Notes under the pieces: model-generated
The model's input: the letters and a program-made list of their open reading frames with translations, nothing else
What the model was told of the DNA's origin: nothing
Databases searched by the model: none
Shown: piece after piece, positions 1 through 8,371 of the stretch
Layout of the letters: each line of letters starts with the position of its first letter
How positions within the stretch are numbered: the stretch's first letter is position 1
Program-made: the position numbers and the translations under genes
NCBI GenBank assembly: GCA_002293155.1
Contig: DBCQ01000027.1
Location: 71,488-122,904, forward strand
Source: Burkholderiales bacterium UBA954
Lineage (GTDB): Bacteria > Pseudomonadota > Gammaproteobacteria > Burkholderiales > Burkholderiaceae_A
Direction of reading: 5' to 3'
Length of the DNA stretch: 51,417 nucleotides

Positions 1-14
1 ATTTAATTTCTTCA

Positions 15-1514
15 GTGAATCTGAACGCCAGAATGTGGCGTGAAATATTCGAGCGTTATCGGTCGGACGGCCGAAATCTGCAGGATCAGATTCGCACCAT
101 GCTGGTCGATGCCATTCTCGAGGGCCGGCTAACGGGGGGCTCAGAGGTTCCTTCAAGTCGGGAGCTCTCGGAGGCTATTGGCGTTGCGCGCAATACAGTC
201 GTGTTTTCTTACCAGCAGCTCGTCGAGGCTGGCTATCTCCTTACGCGTGATCGCAGTGGTCACCGCGTCAATCCGGATATGTCTCGACGAACGGATAACT
301 TTTCCGAACCAGGTACCACACGACAGGATGACGCTAGTGTCAAGGTCTCGCAGGTCGTGGATTGGGAGGCTCGTCTACAGAGGTCGACATCGACACAGCG
401 AAATATCGTTAAGCGTTCGGATTGGCAGAGGGTGCCCTATCCGTTTCTATACGGGCAGTTTGATGCCTCCTTGTTTCCCACGGCAGAGTGGCGTGAGTGT
501 TGTATGAAGGCGTTGTCGGTTGCAGATATTCGCGAATGGGCGCAGGACCTGATTGTGCGAGATGATGAGGCGCTCGTCCGCGAGATTTGCGCGAAGGTCT
601 TGCCACGGCGAGGCGTCTGGGCCTCACCAGAGGAGGTCGTTGTCACCGTGGGGGCCCAGCATGCCCTCTACATGATCGCGGAATTGTTATTTGCCGATCA
701 GGCGCGGGTTGCGATTGAAAACCCAGGTTATCCAGATGCCCGCAATATATTTTCCTTAAAATCACAGAGAATTATCTCGGTTGATGTCGACCAGTTCGGA
801 CTTCCGATCACGGCGGCTTTAGAGCATTGTGACTATGCCTATGTCACGCCAAGCCATCAGTGCCCAACGACAATTAAAATGCCCGAGGAGCGTCGATTGG
901 CCTTACTTCAGTCTGCTGAGCAGCACGATTTCATTGTGATTGAAGATGATTACGAGGCGGAGTCTAGTTTTGCAGAAAATCCGAGCCCCGCGTTAAAGAG
1001 TTCTGATCGGACTGGCCGTGTCCTGTATATCGGCAGCCTTTCAAAGACCTTCGCGCCAGGATTGCGTCTAGGTTATATCGTAGGCTCACCTAAGATTATT
1101 CGGGAACTTCGGGGGCTGCGTCGTCTCATGGTTCGCCATCCTTCTGCGTTTATTCAAAGGGCATTTGCATTATTTATTTCTCTTGGCCATCTCGATGCGA
1201 TGGTCCGCAAGCAGACTCTGGTGTACCGAGAGCGAAGCGCTGTCCTCCAGGAGGCCCTTAGCAGGCATCTTCCGCAGTTTCATGTTTATCCAAGCCATGG
1301 GGGGTCTTCGCTGTGGGTGCGCGGCCCCGACGGGCTCGATTGTCGCCAGCTGGCAAGCCAGGCGGAGTCTTTAGGGGTTCTGATTGAATGTGGTGATGTA
1401 TTTTTTAATGAACCCGCACCTCTCGAGTTCTTTCGGCTTGGATTTTCTGCAATCCGTATTGACAAGATTGATGCCGGAATCCAACAACTAGCAAAGGCTT
1501 GGAACAGCTTATGA
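15..1514 (+). CDS. MocR-family regulator (GntR HTH fused to aminotransferase)
   Basis: The protein joins an N-terminal winged-helix GntR domain (about residues 20-85, with the typical PSSRELSEAIGVARNTV segment) to a fold-type I aminotransferase domain (about 140-495). The expected PLP-binding lysine is K344 in SLSKTFAPGLRLGY. MocR proteins bind DNA and use PLP, often with an amine or amino acid, as effector ligand. They commonly regulate a neighbouring catabolic operon, so the coupled pair at 1617-3421 is the natural target. The 499-residue length is normal. The start is uncertain. GTG at 15 has no visible ribosome site, the frame is open to the window edge, and ATG at 33 is another option, so the gene could begin outside the window. 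Confidence 0.85.
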   Translation: MNLNARMWREIFERYRSDGRNLQDQIRTMLVDAILEGRLTGGSEVPSSRELSEAIGVARNTVVFSYQQLVEAGYLLTRDRSGHRVNPDMSRRTDNFSEPGTTRQDDASVKVSQVVDWEARLQRSTSTQRNIVKRSDWQRVPYPFLYGQFDASLFPTAEWRECCMKALSVADIREWAQDLIVRDDEALVREICAKVLPRRGVWASPEEVVVTVGAQHALYMIAELLFADQARVAIENPGYPDARNIFSLKSQRIISVDVDQFGLPITAALEHCDYAYVTPSHQCPTTIKMPEERRLALLQSAEQHDFIVIEDDYEAESSFAENPSPALKSSDRTGRVLYIGSLSKTFAPGLRLGYIVGSPKIIRELRGLRRLMVRHPSAFIQRAFALFISLGHLDAMVRKQTLVYRERSAVLQEALSRHLPQFHVYPSHGGSSLWVRGPDGLDCRQLASQAESLGVLIECGDVFFNEPAPLEFFRLGFSAIRIDKIDAGIQQLAKAWNSL

Positions 1515-1616
1515 CCACCCGATTCGGGCGATCTGGCATATGCAGTTGGTAGTGTCTGGATCTAAATTTCTGTAGTCCGCTGAGAAATACTGAAGCGGTT
1601 GTACACGGAGGTTTAG

Positions 1617-2000
1617 ATGATAGAGAAGACGGTTTCAGTGGTCGTACTGGAGAGGTTTTCAGGGGCCTGGAATGCGCATGATATCGATGCATTAATGTCA
1701 TTTATGACACCGGATTGCATTTTTCAGACCATTGCTGGGCCAAACTGTTGTGGAAGTCGCATCGAAGGTGCGGATGCAGTCCGCCTTGCCTTCGCTGCAG
1801 CATGGAGAAATTTTCCCGACGCCCAATGGCATGATGGCCGACACTTTGTTGCAGGGAATCGAGGCGTTTCAGAGTGGCGATTCTTTGGTACCGGCTTAGA
1901 TGGAAAGATCGTGGAGGCTGACGGGGTTGATATTTTCACTTTCCGTGATGGAAAGATCCATATCAAGAATGCGTTTCGTAAGCAGCGCACAGCCTTATGA
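1617..2000 (+). CDS. SnoaL-like / NTF2-fold protein
   Basis: This 127-residue protein fits the NTF2-like (SnoaL, ketosteroid isomerase) fold. The N-terminal helix is followed by the common WNAHDIDALMSFM segment, and the C-terminus carries DGVDIFTFRDGKI. Members include cyclases, isomerases, small-molecule binders and many proteins of unknown role, so no reaction can be assigned. A strong Shine-Dalgarno GGAGGT at 1607-1612 fixes the ATG. The last four bases (ATGA, 1997-2000) overlap the start of the downstream FAD oxidoreductase, so the two are translationally coupled and probably act on the same substrate or product. An unusual CC pair follows the AGPN segment near residue 45. Confidence 0.8.
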   Translation: MIEKTVSVVVLERFSGAWNAHDIDALMSFMTPDCIFQTIAGPNCCGSRIEGADAVRLAFAAAWRNFPDAQWHDGRHFVAGNRGVSEWRFFGTGLDGKIVEADGVDIFTFRDGKIHIKNAFRKQRTAL

Positions 2001-3421
2001 ACAGCCGTACGGAGTCGATGTTAGACTTAACGCCGCGCCCGATTACGACGCCTTCATCGCAGGAGCCTTACAACCCCTGTTTTGATCCCTTGGTGAGCAA
2101 GCGGGTCGGCCATGCGATGGCGTATGCGCCAACCTACTGGGCGGCAACTGCAGGAGATCCTCCGCCTGATGATGGCCCGATCCAATCCGATACAGATGTT
2201 GATGTGGCAATTATCGGTTCTGGGTTCACGGGTCTTGCCGCTGCACTCTTTCTTGCCCGAGAACATGGGATCAGGGCTGTCGTACTCGAGGCTAATCAGG
2301 TGGCATGGGGATGCACAAGTCGAAATGGTGGTCAGGGCCAGAATGCGAGTGGCAGACTCTATCGTTCCCAGTGGGTCCGACGCTGGGGGCTCGATACCGC
2401 GAGGCGGCTTGATGCGGAGATACGGGAGGGGTTTGAGACCTTCCGAGCTCTTGTCAATGAGATTGATTGTGATGCGCAAGATTTCGGACATCTATTCGTC
2501 GCCCATCGGGAGAAGACGCTTCATTTTCTGCGGCGGGAATCTCGACTTAAGAATGAATTATTTGGCTATCAAACGCGCATGATCGATCGGGCTCAACTCC
2601 ATTCAGAATTTTGTTCTGAACAGGAGGCCCACGGGGCTATGTATGAGCCCGAGGGTATTGGTGTTCACCCATTAAAACTTGCCTTCGGCTACCAGAGACA
2701 GGCGCGTGCCTCGGGCGCTAAAGTACACACCGCAAGCCCCGTTACTGAATGGAAGACGCGGGGCGGCCTGCACCTTCTCAAGACTCCGGGAGGTATCGTA
2801 CGAGCAAAGAGTGTGGGGATCGCTACCGGTGGTTACGGTATTCAAGGCTTAACGCCGTTGTTGCGTAATCGGGTGATGCCGATTCTATCGAACTCAATGG
2901 TTACACGGCCGCTGACTGAAGATGAACTCTCTGAGGTTGGAATGCGCCATAGAGCATTTCTTACAGATTCGCGAACCTTGAGATTTTATTATCGGCTTTT
3001 GCCCGACAACCGGTTTCAAATTGGCAGCCGCAGTGCGGTCCATGGGGTAGACGCTCAGGCGCCCGAGCATCTTGATCTGCTCCGCCTGGGGCTTGCCCGA
3101 AAGTTTCCGGTACTCAAGGATATTGCAGTTGCTTATTCTTGGTGGGGCTGGGTCGATGTGAGCCACGATATGATGCCGCGGGTCGTACAGCCTGATCCGC
3201 ATCAGCGTATTTTTTACGCCCTTGGCTACGGTGGAAATGGTGTCTCGTTTTCTGCTCATGCGGGCCGAAGGCTCGCGCAGAAAATCGCCGGTCAGCACCA
3301 TCCCGCATTCGATCTTCCGATTTATAACTCACCACTACCCAACCATTTATTCGCCGCGTTTCGCAGGCTTGGTCAGGCCTGCTTGTATCGGTGGTACGCC
3401 CTGCGCGACGAAATACTCTAG
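1997..3421 (+). CDS. FAD-dependent amine oxidase-like oxidoreductase (DAO / PuuB-like)
   Basis: This is a 474-residue flavoprotein of the DAO family. A dinucleotide-binding GSGFTG lies at residues 74-79, followed by VVLEANQVAWGCTSRNGGQ, as in gamma-glutamylputrescine oxidase (PuuB/OrdL) relatives. The C-terminal LGYGGNGVSFSAHAGR is the usual FAD-contacting end of the family. It probably oxidises a secondary or primary amine with FAD, giving an aldehyde or imine plus hydrogen peroxide; the substrate is unknown. The ATGA overlap with the SnoaL-like gene supports the start, although ATG at 2018 is also in frame. The 3' end overlaps the convergent SDR gene by 75 bases. The MocR regulator upstream suggests induction by an amine. 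Confidence 0.8.
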   Translation: MNSRTESMLDLTPRPITTPSSQEPYNPCFDPLVSKRVGHAMAYAPTYWAATAGDPPPDDGPIQSDTDVDVAIIGSGFTGLAAALFLAREHGIRAVVLEANQVAWGCTSRNGGQGQNASGRLYRSQWVRRWGLDTARRLDAEIREGFETFRALVNEIDCDAQDFGHLFVAHREKTLHFLRRESRLKNELFGYQTRMIDRAQLHSEFCSEQEAHGAMYEPEGIGVHPLKLAFGYQRQARASGAKVHTASPVTEWKTRGGLHLLKTPGGIVRAKSVGIATGGYGIQGLTPLLRNRVMPILSNSMVTRPLTEDELSEVGMRHRAFLTDSRTLRFYYRLLPDNRFQIGSRSAVHGVDAQAPEHLDLLRLGLARKFPVLKDIAVAYSWWGWVDVSHDMMPRVVQPDPHQRIFYALGYGGNGVSFSAHAGRRLAQKIAGQHHPAFDLPIYNSPLPNHLFAAFRRLGQACLYRWYALRDEIL

Positions 3422-4339
3422 GGTCTTGGCGACGGTTGGAAATTTAAGTCTTACACCGAGCTCGTTCTGAAGACGGCTGGTACGGACCCGACGAGACTCA
3501 CTGAGAAATCCCAGCATCATGGGATGGACTACCCCGGACTCGCCAAGGCTCCTCATCGCATCCCGGGAGATTCGAGGTGGTCGTTTAAGCCCCGCGGCGT
3601 CCGCGATTGCATCAAAGTAATCCGCCATCTTAAGTTCGCTGGAATCGACGGCATTGGTGATGCGCCCCGGGCGCCCGCGAAAGAGTGCGATCCAAGAGAT
3701 TCTGGCTAAGTCATCCGCGTGGATGTGGTTAGTGTAGACGTCATCCGTGGCAATTAGTGCGGGTTGACCAGCGGCCAGGCGGGCGATTGGTAATCGATCG
3801 TGTCCGTAGATTCCCGGAACTCGCAGCACATGGGCGCCAATCGGCCGCAGGCTTAGCTCCGCATCGAGCCGCCGCAGAGAACGTTGCTGTCCTGGGCACG
3901 CTGTGCTTGTCTCCGTGACGATTCTGCCTTGCTGATCCCCGTAGACGCCGGTCGTGCTGATATAAACGATTGCATCGCGTCTGCCAGATTTACGAATTGC
4001 GCAGGCCAGGCGCCGCATTCGCCAATCACAGTTGCCGTTACGTGGATGTTGATCAGCCGGCGGTGATAAAACGATCATGGCCTGCGACACCCGGGCAATT
4101 CGTTGGGCGACCTTCGGGTGATCAAGATCCCAGGCGAGATAGCGCGGACGGTCTGCCGGATTGCGAAAAGATGCCCCGAGCTCACCGCCCATAATTTTCG
4201 CATCGGGTAATTTTGCTGATCGGCCAATCGCGAGCCATCGTGGGCCATGGCCTGAGGTTTTCTGCGCGATTCGTTTGGCAATATCACCATAACCAATGAG
4301 AGCGATACGCAGCCGTCTGAACTGGCGGGGGAGTGTCAT
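3347..4339 (-). CDS. NAD(P)-binding SDR/epimerase family protein (YeeZ-like)
   Basis: This 330-residue protein has an N-terminal Rossmann segment, IALIGYGDIAKRIA (about residues 11-24), and an extended-SDR layout. It includes a VYISTTGVYGD stretch with the Tyr of the active-site region near residue 133, and VLRVPGIYG. This resembles YeeZ-type NAD-dependent epimerase/dehydratase proteins, whose substrate is unknown. Its last 75 bases lie inside the 3' end of the convergent FAD oxidoreductase. It follows the cytochrome c gene and its terminator, so it probably has its own promoter in 4340-4383. The function is only a family-level call. Confidence 0.75.
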   Translation of the reverse strand: MTLPRQFRRLRIALIGYGDIAKRIAQKTSGHGPRWLAIGRSAKLPDAKIMGGELGASFRNPADRPRYLAWDLDHPKVAQRIARVSQAMIVLSPPADQHPRNGNCDWRMRRLACAIRKSGRRDAIVYISTTGVYGDQQGRIVTETSTACPGQQRSLRRLDAELSLRPIGAHVLRVPGIYGHDRLPIARLAAGQPALIATDDVYTNHIHADDLARISWIALFRGRPGRITNAVDSSELKMADYFDAIADAAGLKRPPRISRDAMRSLGESGVVHPMMLGFLSESRRVRTSRLQNELGVRLKFPTVAKTLEYFVAQGVPPIQAGLTKPAKRGE

Positions 4340-4383
4340 GCTGAAACCATACCCTGAAATTAATGGATTAAGGGTAGAAAAAC

Positions 4384-4417
4384 AAAAAGCCCCGGAGTTT
4401 TGACTCGGGGGCTTTTT
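4384..4417 (-). terminator. Rho-independent terminator, probably bidirectional
   Basis: The arms AAAAAGCCCC(G)GAG and CTC(G)GGGGCTTTTT pair around a TTTTGA loop with one G-G mismatch. The stem is flanked by an A-tract and a T-tract, so it can terminate on either strand. It lies 21 bases past the stop of the cytochrome c gene and before the start of the SDR gene, so it separates the two minus-strand units. Confidence 0.85.
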
Positions 4418-4438
4418 GGAAGAGCGTGTGCTCTAAGG

Positions 4439-4750
4439 TTACTTGACTGTCATGACATATTTGGCAAGAGCCAAGGCGTCGGCGTCAGAGACCTGTGGGT
4501 GAGGAGGCATTGGGATCGGACCCCAGACTCCGGAACCACCTGCCTTGATTTTCTTGGCCAGTTTCTCAGCGGCGCCACCATCGGCTTTGTATTTGGCAGC
4601 AACATCCTTGTAGGAGGGGCCAACTAATTTTTTATCGTTGGCATGGCAGGCGGTGCAGTTATATTTCTTGAGCATTTCGGGTGAAGCAAATGCTGAGCCA
4701 GCTGAGACCAGCATGCCGGCAGCGATTGATAGAGCAACAAACTTACGCAT
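4439..4750 (-). CDS. Small class I cytochrome c (c551/c552-like)
   Basis: This is a 103-residue secreted monoheme cytochrome. A Sec signal peptide covers about residues 1-22, ending at SAFA. The heme-binding CTACH is at residues 32-36, and the distal methionine ligand is probably M81 in GPIPMPPHP. The size and the WGPxPMPP segment match periplasmic cytochromes c551/c552, which pass electrons to terminal oxidases or reductases. It is monocistronic: a promoter-like TAGAAT box lies upstream and a strong terminator downstream. Shine-Dalgarno AAGGAG lies just before the ATG. No oxidase or reductase genes are adjacent, so its partner is not visible. Confidence 0.9.
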   Translation of the reverse strand: MRKFVALSIAAGMLVSAGSAFASPEMLKKYNCTACHANDKKLVGPSYKDVAAKYKADGGAAEKLAKKIKAGGSGVWGPIPMPPHPQVSDADALALAKYVMTVK

Positions 4751-4837
4751 TCATCATCTCCTTGATTAAACCTAGTCAACATACTTCGGCGGCTAACCCG
4801 CCGTTAAAACCTCATTTGAATCGGCAAGTTGACCGAG

Positions 4838-4843
4838 ATTCTA
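4838..4843 (-). promoter_or_regulatory. Candidate -10 box for the cytochrome c gene
   Basis: On the minus strand this reads GGCTAGAATC, the favoured betaproteobacterial -10 context. A recognisable -35 at the right distance was not found. Between it and the gene, CGGCGG (4787-4792) and CCGCCG (4798-4803) form a 6-bp hairpin in the 5' leader. The 170-base gap 4751-4920 holds nothing else that I can recognise. Confidence 0.4.
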
Positions 4844-4920
4844 GCCTTTTTCTGACCCCGACGGGTTGTCCAAAAAACGGCTTTCGGGGCCAGGCGATCG
4901 TCAGGTACTCGTCGTATGAC

Positions 4921-6651
4921 TTAGCTGGGTTGAGAAAGTTCAGGGTCAGTCACGGCGCCCTTGCTTGCGCTAGAAGCGAGTTTCGCGAACTTTGCCAAAA
5001 CGCCTCGGGTATACCGGGGTTTAGGTGGGGTCCAGGCGGCTTTTCGGGAGGCCAGTTCTGCATCACTGATATTGAGCTGAATTAACTGCTGGTGGGCATC
5101 AATCGTGATGGAATCTCCCTCATGGATCAGGCCGATCGGCCCGCCAACTGCCGCCTCGGGGGCGACGTGGCCCACCACCATTCCCCAGGTCCCGCCAGAG
5201 AAGCGGCCATCAGTAATTAGCCCTACGGTTTCTCCTAGGCCCTGTCCAACAAGAGCCGACGTTGGCGCGAGCATCTCCCTCATCCCAGGCCCGCCGCGGG
5301 GGCCTTCGTAACGGATGATCATGACATCGCCATGTTTAATTTTCTGGGCCATGATGGCCTCCATGGCGGCGTCTTCGGAATCGAAGACACGGGCGGGCCC
5401 TGTGATGACAGGATTTTTTAACCCCGTAATTTTAGCGACGCAGCCCTCGGGAGAGAGATTGCCTTTCAGAATTGCGAGGTGGCCCTGTGCATACAGGGCT
5501 TTACTGATTGGCAAAATGATTTCTTGATTCGCGGGCGGCACGCTCGGAATATCGCGCAGCATCTCGGCGATGGTCTGACCGGTAATGGTTAAACATTCGC
5601 CATGGAGAAGGCCGGCATCTAAAAGTAACTTCATGACCTGCGGAATACCGCCTGCCTGATGGAGTTCGGTTGCTACGAATCGGCCCGATGGTTTGAGGTC
5701 GCAGATCACCGGCACACGGCGACGAATCATCTCAAAGTCGTCGATTGTCCAGGCGACCTGGGCAGAGTGCGCGATCGCGAGGAAGTGCAGGACGGCATTG
5801 GTCGAGCCGCCGACTGCCATGATGACGCTCACCGCGTTTTCGATTGATTTTCGGGTGATGATGTCGCGGGGCTTGATTCCTTTTTTTATGGCATTGACCA
5901 AGATCCGCGCGGACTCGGCGGCGCTATCAATTTTTTCTTGATCTTCGTTTGCCATCGTCGAGGAATAGGGCAGACTCATACCAAGTGCTTCAAAGGCCGA
6001 GCTCATCGTGTTGGCGGTGTACATGCCGCCGCACGAACCCGATCCGGGGCATGACCGTTTTTCAATTTCCTTGAAGTCTGCTTCGTTGAGCCTGCCAGCG
6101 GTGAACTCGCCAACCGCTTCGAATGCTGAAACGATGGTCAGATCCTTATTCTTGTAGCGGCCTGGTTTAATGGTTCCGCCATAAACATAAATCGCAGGCA
6201 CGTTGGTGCGGGCAATGGCCATCATTCCGCCCGGCATGTTTTTATCACAGCCGCCAATGACCAAGACGCCATCCATCCACTGGCCATTGACACAGGTCTC
6301 GATGCAGTCTGCGATGACTTCACGTGAGACCAAGGAATATTTCATCCCCTCGGTACCCATGCCGATTCCATCCGAGATGGTGGGGGTACCGAATAACTGG
6401 GCATTCGCGTTGGCCGACTTTAACGCGGTCACTGCAGCATCTGCGAGTGGCTGTAAGCCGCTATTACAGGGTGTGATTGTCGAGTGTCCGTTCGCAACAC
6501 CGATCATGGGCTTATTGATGAAATCTTCTTCTTTGTAGCCCATGGCGTAGTACATGGATCGGTTTGGCGCACGGGCAACACCCTCGGTCACCATGCGTGA
6601 CCGTTCATTAAGGCGTTTGGGAGGGGTTCCAGATGGGGTGTTGTTCGACAT
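4921..6651 (-). CDS. ilvD: Dihydroxy-acid dehydratase
   Basis: IlvD dehydrates 2,3-dihydroxy-isovalerate and 2,3-dihydroxy-3-methylvalerate to the 2-keto acids of valine and isoleucine synthesis. It is a cytoplasmic Fe-S enzyme. The ligand and signature segments are present: [28 protein letters not shown] and, near the C-terminus, GRFSGGTWG. The frame opens at 6699, but ATG at 6651 (MSNNTPSG) is preferred. It has AAGGAG at 6660-6665 and gives 576 residues, close to the family's usual 560-620. The longer version would reach into lgt. The start faces lgt across 41 bases. No other ilv gene is nearby, which is common for ilvD. Confidence 0.97.
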   Translation of the reverse strand: MSNNTPSGTPPKRLNERSRMVTEGVARAPNRSMYYAMGYKEEDFINKPMIGVANGHSTITPCNSGLQPLADAAVTALKSANANAQLFGTPTISDGIGMGTEGMKYSLVSREVIADCIETCVNGQWMDGVLVIGGCDKNMPGGMMAIARTNVPAIYVYGGTIKPGRYKNKDLTIVSAFEAVGEFTAGRLNEADFKEIEKRSCPGSGSCGGMYTANTMSSAFEALGMSLPYSSTMANEDQEKIDSAAESARILVNAIKKGIKPRDIITRKSIENAVSVIMAVGGSTNAVLHFLAIAHSAQVAWTIDDFEMIRRRVPVICDLKPSGRFVATELHQAGGIPQVMKLLLDAGLLHGECLTITGQTIAEMLRDIPSVPPANQEIILPISKALYAQGHLAILKGNLSPEGCVAKITGLKNPVITGPARVFDSEDAAMEAIMAQKIKHGDVMIIRYEGPRGGPGMREMLAPTSALVGQGLGETVGLITDGRFSGGTWGMVVGHVAPEAAVGGPIGLIHEGDSITIDAHQQLIQLNISDAELASRKAAWTPPKPRYTRGVLAKFAKLASSASKGAVTDPELSQPS

Positions 6652-6692
6652 CGTCGTTGCTCCTTGCGATTCCAAAGGTACTATTGTGCCGT

Positions 6693-7511
6693 ATGACAAC
6701 CTCCGTATGGACCCACCCTCAATTTGATCCTGTCGCGCTCGCGCTGGGGCCGATCGCGATCCATTGGTACGGTTTGATGTATCTCTTGGCCTTTGTTGGT
6801 GTATTGGCGTTGGGAAGAATCCGTCTGGGATCGCAGGCCGCAGGACGGCCTCAGTTCACCCCACGAGATCTCGATGATGTGCTGCTCTACGGCGTTCTTG
6901 GAGTGGTGCTTGGGGGGCGCCTTGGTTATGTCATTTTTTACAAGCCCGCTTACTACCTTGCCCACCCTGCGGAAATTCTCGCAATCTGGCAGGGCGGTAT
7001 GGCCTTTCATGGCGGGTTGCTGGGTGTGATTGCAGCACTGGCGATTTTTGCTTGGCGCAGGCGAGTGCCGTTTTTTACCGTCGCGGACTTTATCGCTCCC
7101 TTAGTTCCCTTTGGCCTTGCGGCGGGCCGGATGGGGAATTTTATTAACGGTGAACTCTGGGGTCGGGTTGCCGATCCCACGGCGATCCCTTGGGCCATGG
7201 TGTTCCCGCAGGCGGGCGATGGCCTTGCGCGGCATCCCTCGCAGCTGTATCAAATGGGCCTTGAGGGGATTGGTCTTTTTATTATTCTCTGGTGGTATTC
7301 ATCGCGCCCAAGGCCCCTAGGCGCGGTCTCGGGTATGTTTCTTATTGGCTATGGCGGGTTTCGATTTCTGGCTGAGTTTGCCCGCGAGCCTGATCAATTC
7401 CTTGGGGTGTTATCCCTAGGTCTGTCGATGGGACAATGGCTCTCGATTCCAATGATTCTTCTGGGTCTTGTCATCATTCGGATTGCCCACCGAAGAGTTC
7501 GGGTCGATTAA
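6693..7511 (+). CDS. lgt: Prolipoprotein diacylglyceryl transferase
   Basis: Lgt transfers diacylglycerol from phosphatidylglycerol to the lipobox cysteine of prolipoproteins at the inner membrane. The 272-residue protein has about seven membrane segments. The essential histidine lies in AFHGG (H106), and the family signature [14 protein letters not shown] begins near residue 145. ATG at 6693 (MTTSVWTHP) matches the family N-terminus. An upstream in-frame start at 6633 would lie inside ilvD's coding region and is rejected. No clear Shine-Dalgarno precedes 6693, and a TTGCTC-N16-TACTAT promoter-like pair at about 6659-6686 ends only a few bases before the ATG, so a very short leader is possible. 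Confidence 0.97.
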   Translation: MTTSVWTHPQFDPVALALGPIAIHWYGLMYLLAFVGVLALGRIRLGSQAAGRPQFTPRDLDDVLLYGVLGVVLGGRLGYVIFYKPAYYLAHPAEILAIWQGGMAFHGGLLGVIAALAIFAWRRRVPFFTVADFIAPLVPFGLAAGRMGNFINGELWGRVADPTAIPWAMVFPQAGDGLARHPSQLYQMGLEGIGLFIILWWYSSRPRPLGAVSGMFLIGYGGFRFLAEFAREPDQFLGVLSLGLSMGQWLSIPMILLGLVIIRIAHRRVRVD

Positions 7512-7522
7512 ACTGCTCTTGA

Positions 7523-8347
7523 ATGGATACCAACGATAAACAGAGCGCTGTATCTCCGCCAGGCGCCGGTATTGAGTGGCGGCGAGAGGGTGATGTCGCC
7601 TATGTCACGATTGCAAATCCAGGGCACCACAATGCAATTACGATCGAGATGTGGCGGTTGCTCAAGACGTGTTTTCAGGAGATCGCGGGTTCGCCCGGGC
7701 TTCGGGTTGTCGTGATCTCCGGTGCACAGGGCGCATTCGCGGCGGGCGCGGATATTTCGGAGTTTAAAACCGCACGCGCAACGCGAGATCAGGTCCGCCA
7801 CTTTCACCAAGAAATTATTGCTCCCGCACTCTTATCGATTGCGCACTGCCCAATTCCGGTAATCGCCGCCATTGACGGGGCCTGCGTCGGCGGCGGCCTT
7901 GAGATTGCAAGCGTCTGTGATCTCCGCGTGGCCAGTGATCGCAGCCGGTTCGGTATTCCAATTCAGCGGCTTGGCTTTCCAATGGCACCGGCCGAGGCGG
8001 CTGGCTTATTGAGCCTGGCGAGAAAGGCCGTGGCCTTGGAGTTATTGCTCGAGGGCCGGATTTTTGATGCACAAGAGGCTTACGAGAAGGGCCTTCTCAC
8101 GCGGGTTGTTCCGCTCGCCCTCTGGGAAGAAGAAGTGAGAGCAACCGCCCAGCGGGTTGCCCAAGGTGCGCCCCATGCGGCCCGTCGTAACAAGTGGCTT
8201 ATTCAGATCCTGTCGGGCGGCCCAAGTCCAGATCTGTTATCGCCACTGCAGCAGGAGGCCTGCTGGGACTTTGTCGAGACGCAGGATTATCAGCGTGGGG
8301 TTGATGCATTTTTAAAAAAGTCACCCCCACGGTTTGAAGACAATTAG
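7523..8347 (+). CDS. Enoyl-CoA hydratase/isomerase family protein
   Basis: This is a 274-residue crotonase-fold protein. GADISEF at about residues 75-81 and GACVGGGLEIA at about 119-129 form the CoA-binding and oxyanion-hole region. The family hydrates, isomerises or decarboxylates acyl-CoA esters, and the substrate cannot be read from sequence. It lies 11 bases after lgt and 24 bases before the malonyl-CoA synthetase. This suggests co-transcription and perhaps a shared role in acyl-CoA or malonyl-CoA handling. Candidate catalytic acids sit in the PMAPAEAAG segment near residue 155. Confidence 0.85.
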   Translation: MDTNDKQSAVSPPGAGIEWRREGDVAYVTIANPGHHNAITIEMWRLLKTCFQEIAGSPGLRVVVISGAQGAFAAGADISEFKTARATRDQVRHFHQEIIAPALLSIAHCPIPVIAAIDGACVGGGLEIASVCDLRVASDRSRFGIPIQRLGFPMAPAEAAGLLSLARKAVALELLLEGRIFDAQEAYEKGLLTRVVPLALWEEEVRATAQRVAQGAPHAARRNKWLIQILSGGPSPDLLSPLQQEACWDFVETQDYQRGVDAFLKKSPPRFEDN

Positions 8348-8371
8348 TTTTTTAAATTAGAGCGGCCCGCC

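Noticed and set aside
6652..6699. Longer ilvD start
   Set aside because: It would overlap the lgt start; the ATG at 6651 has a good ribosome site and fits the family.
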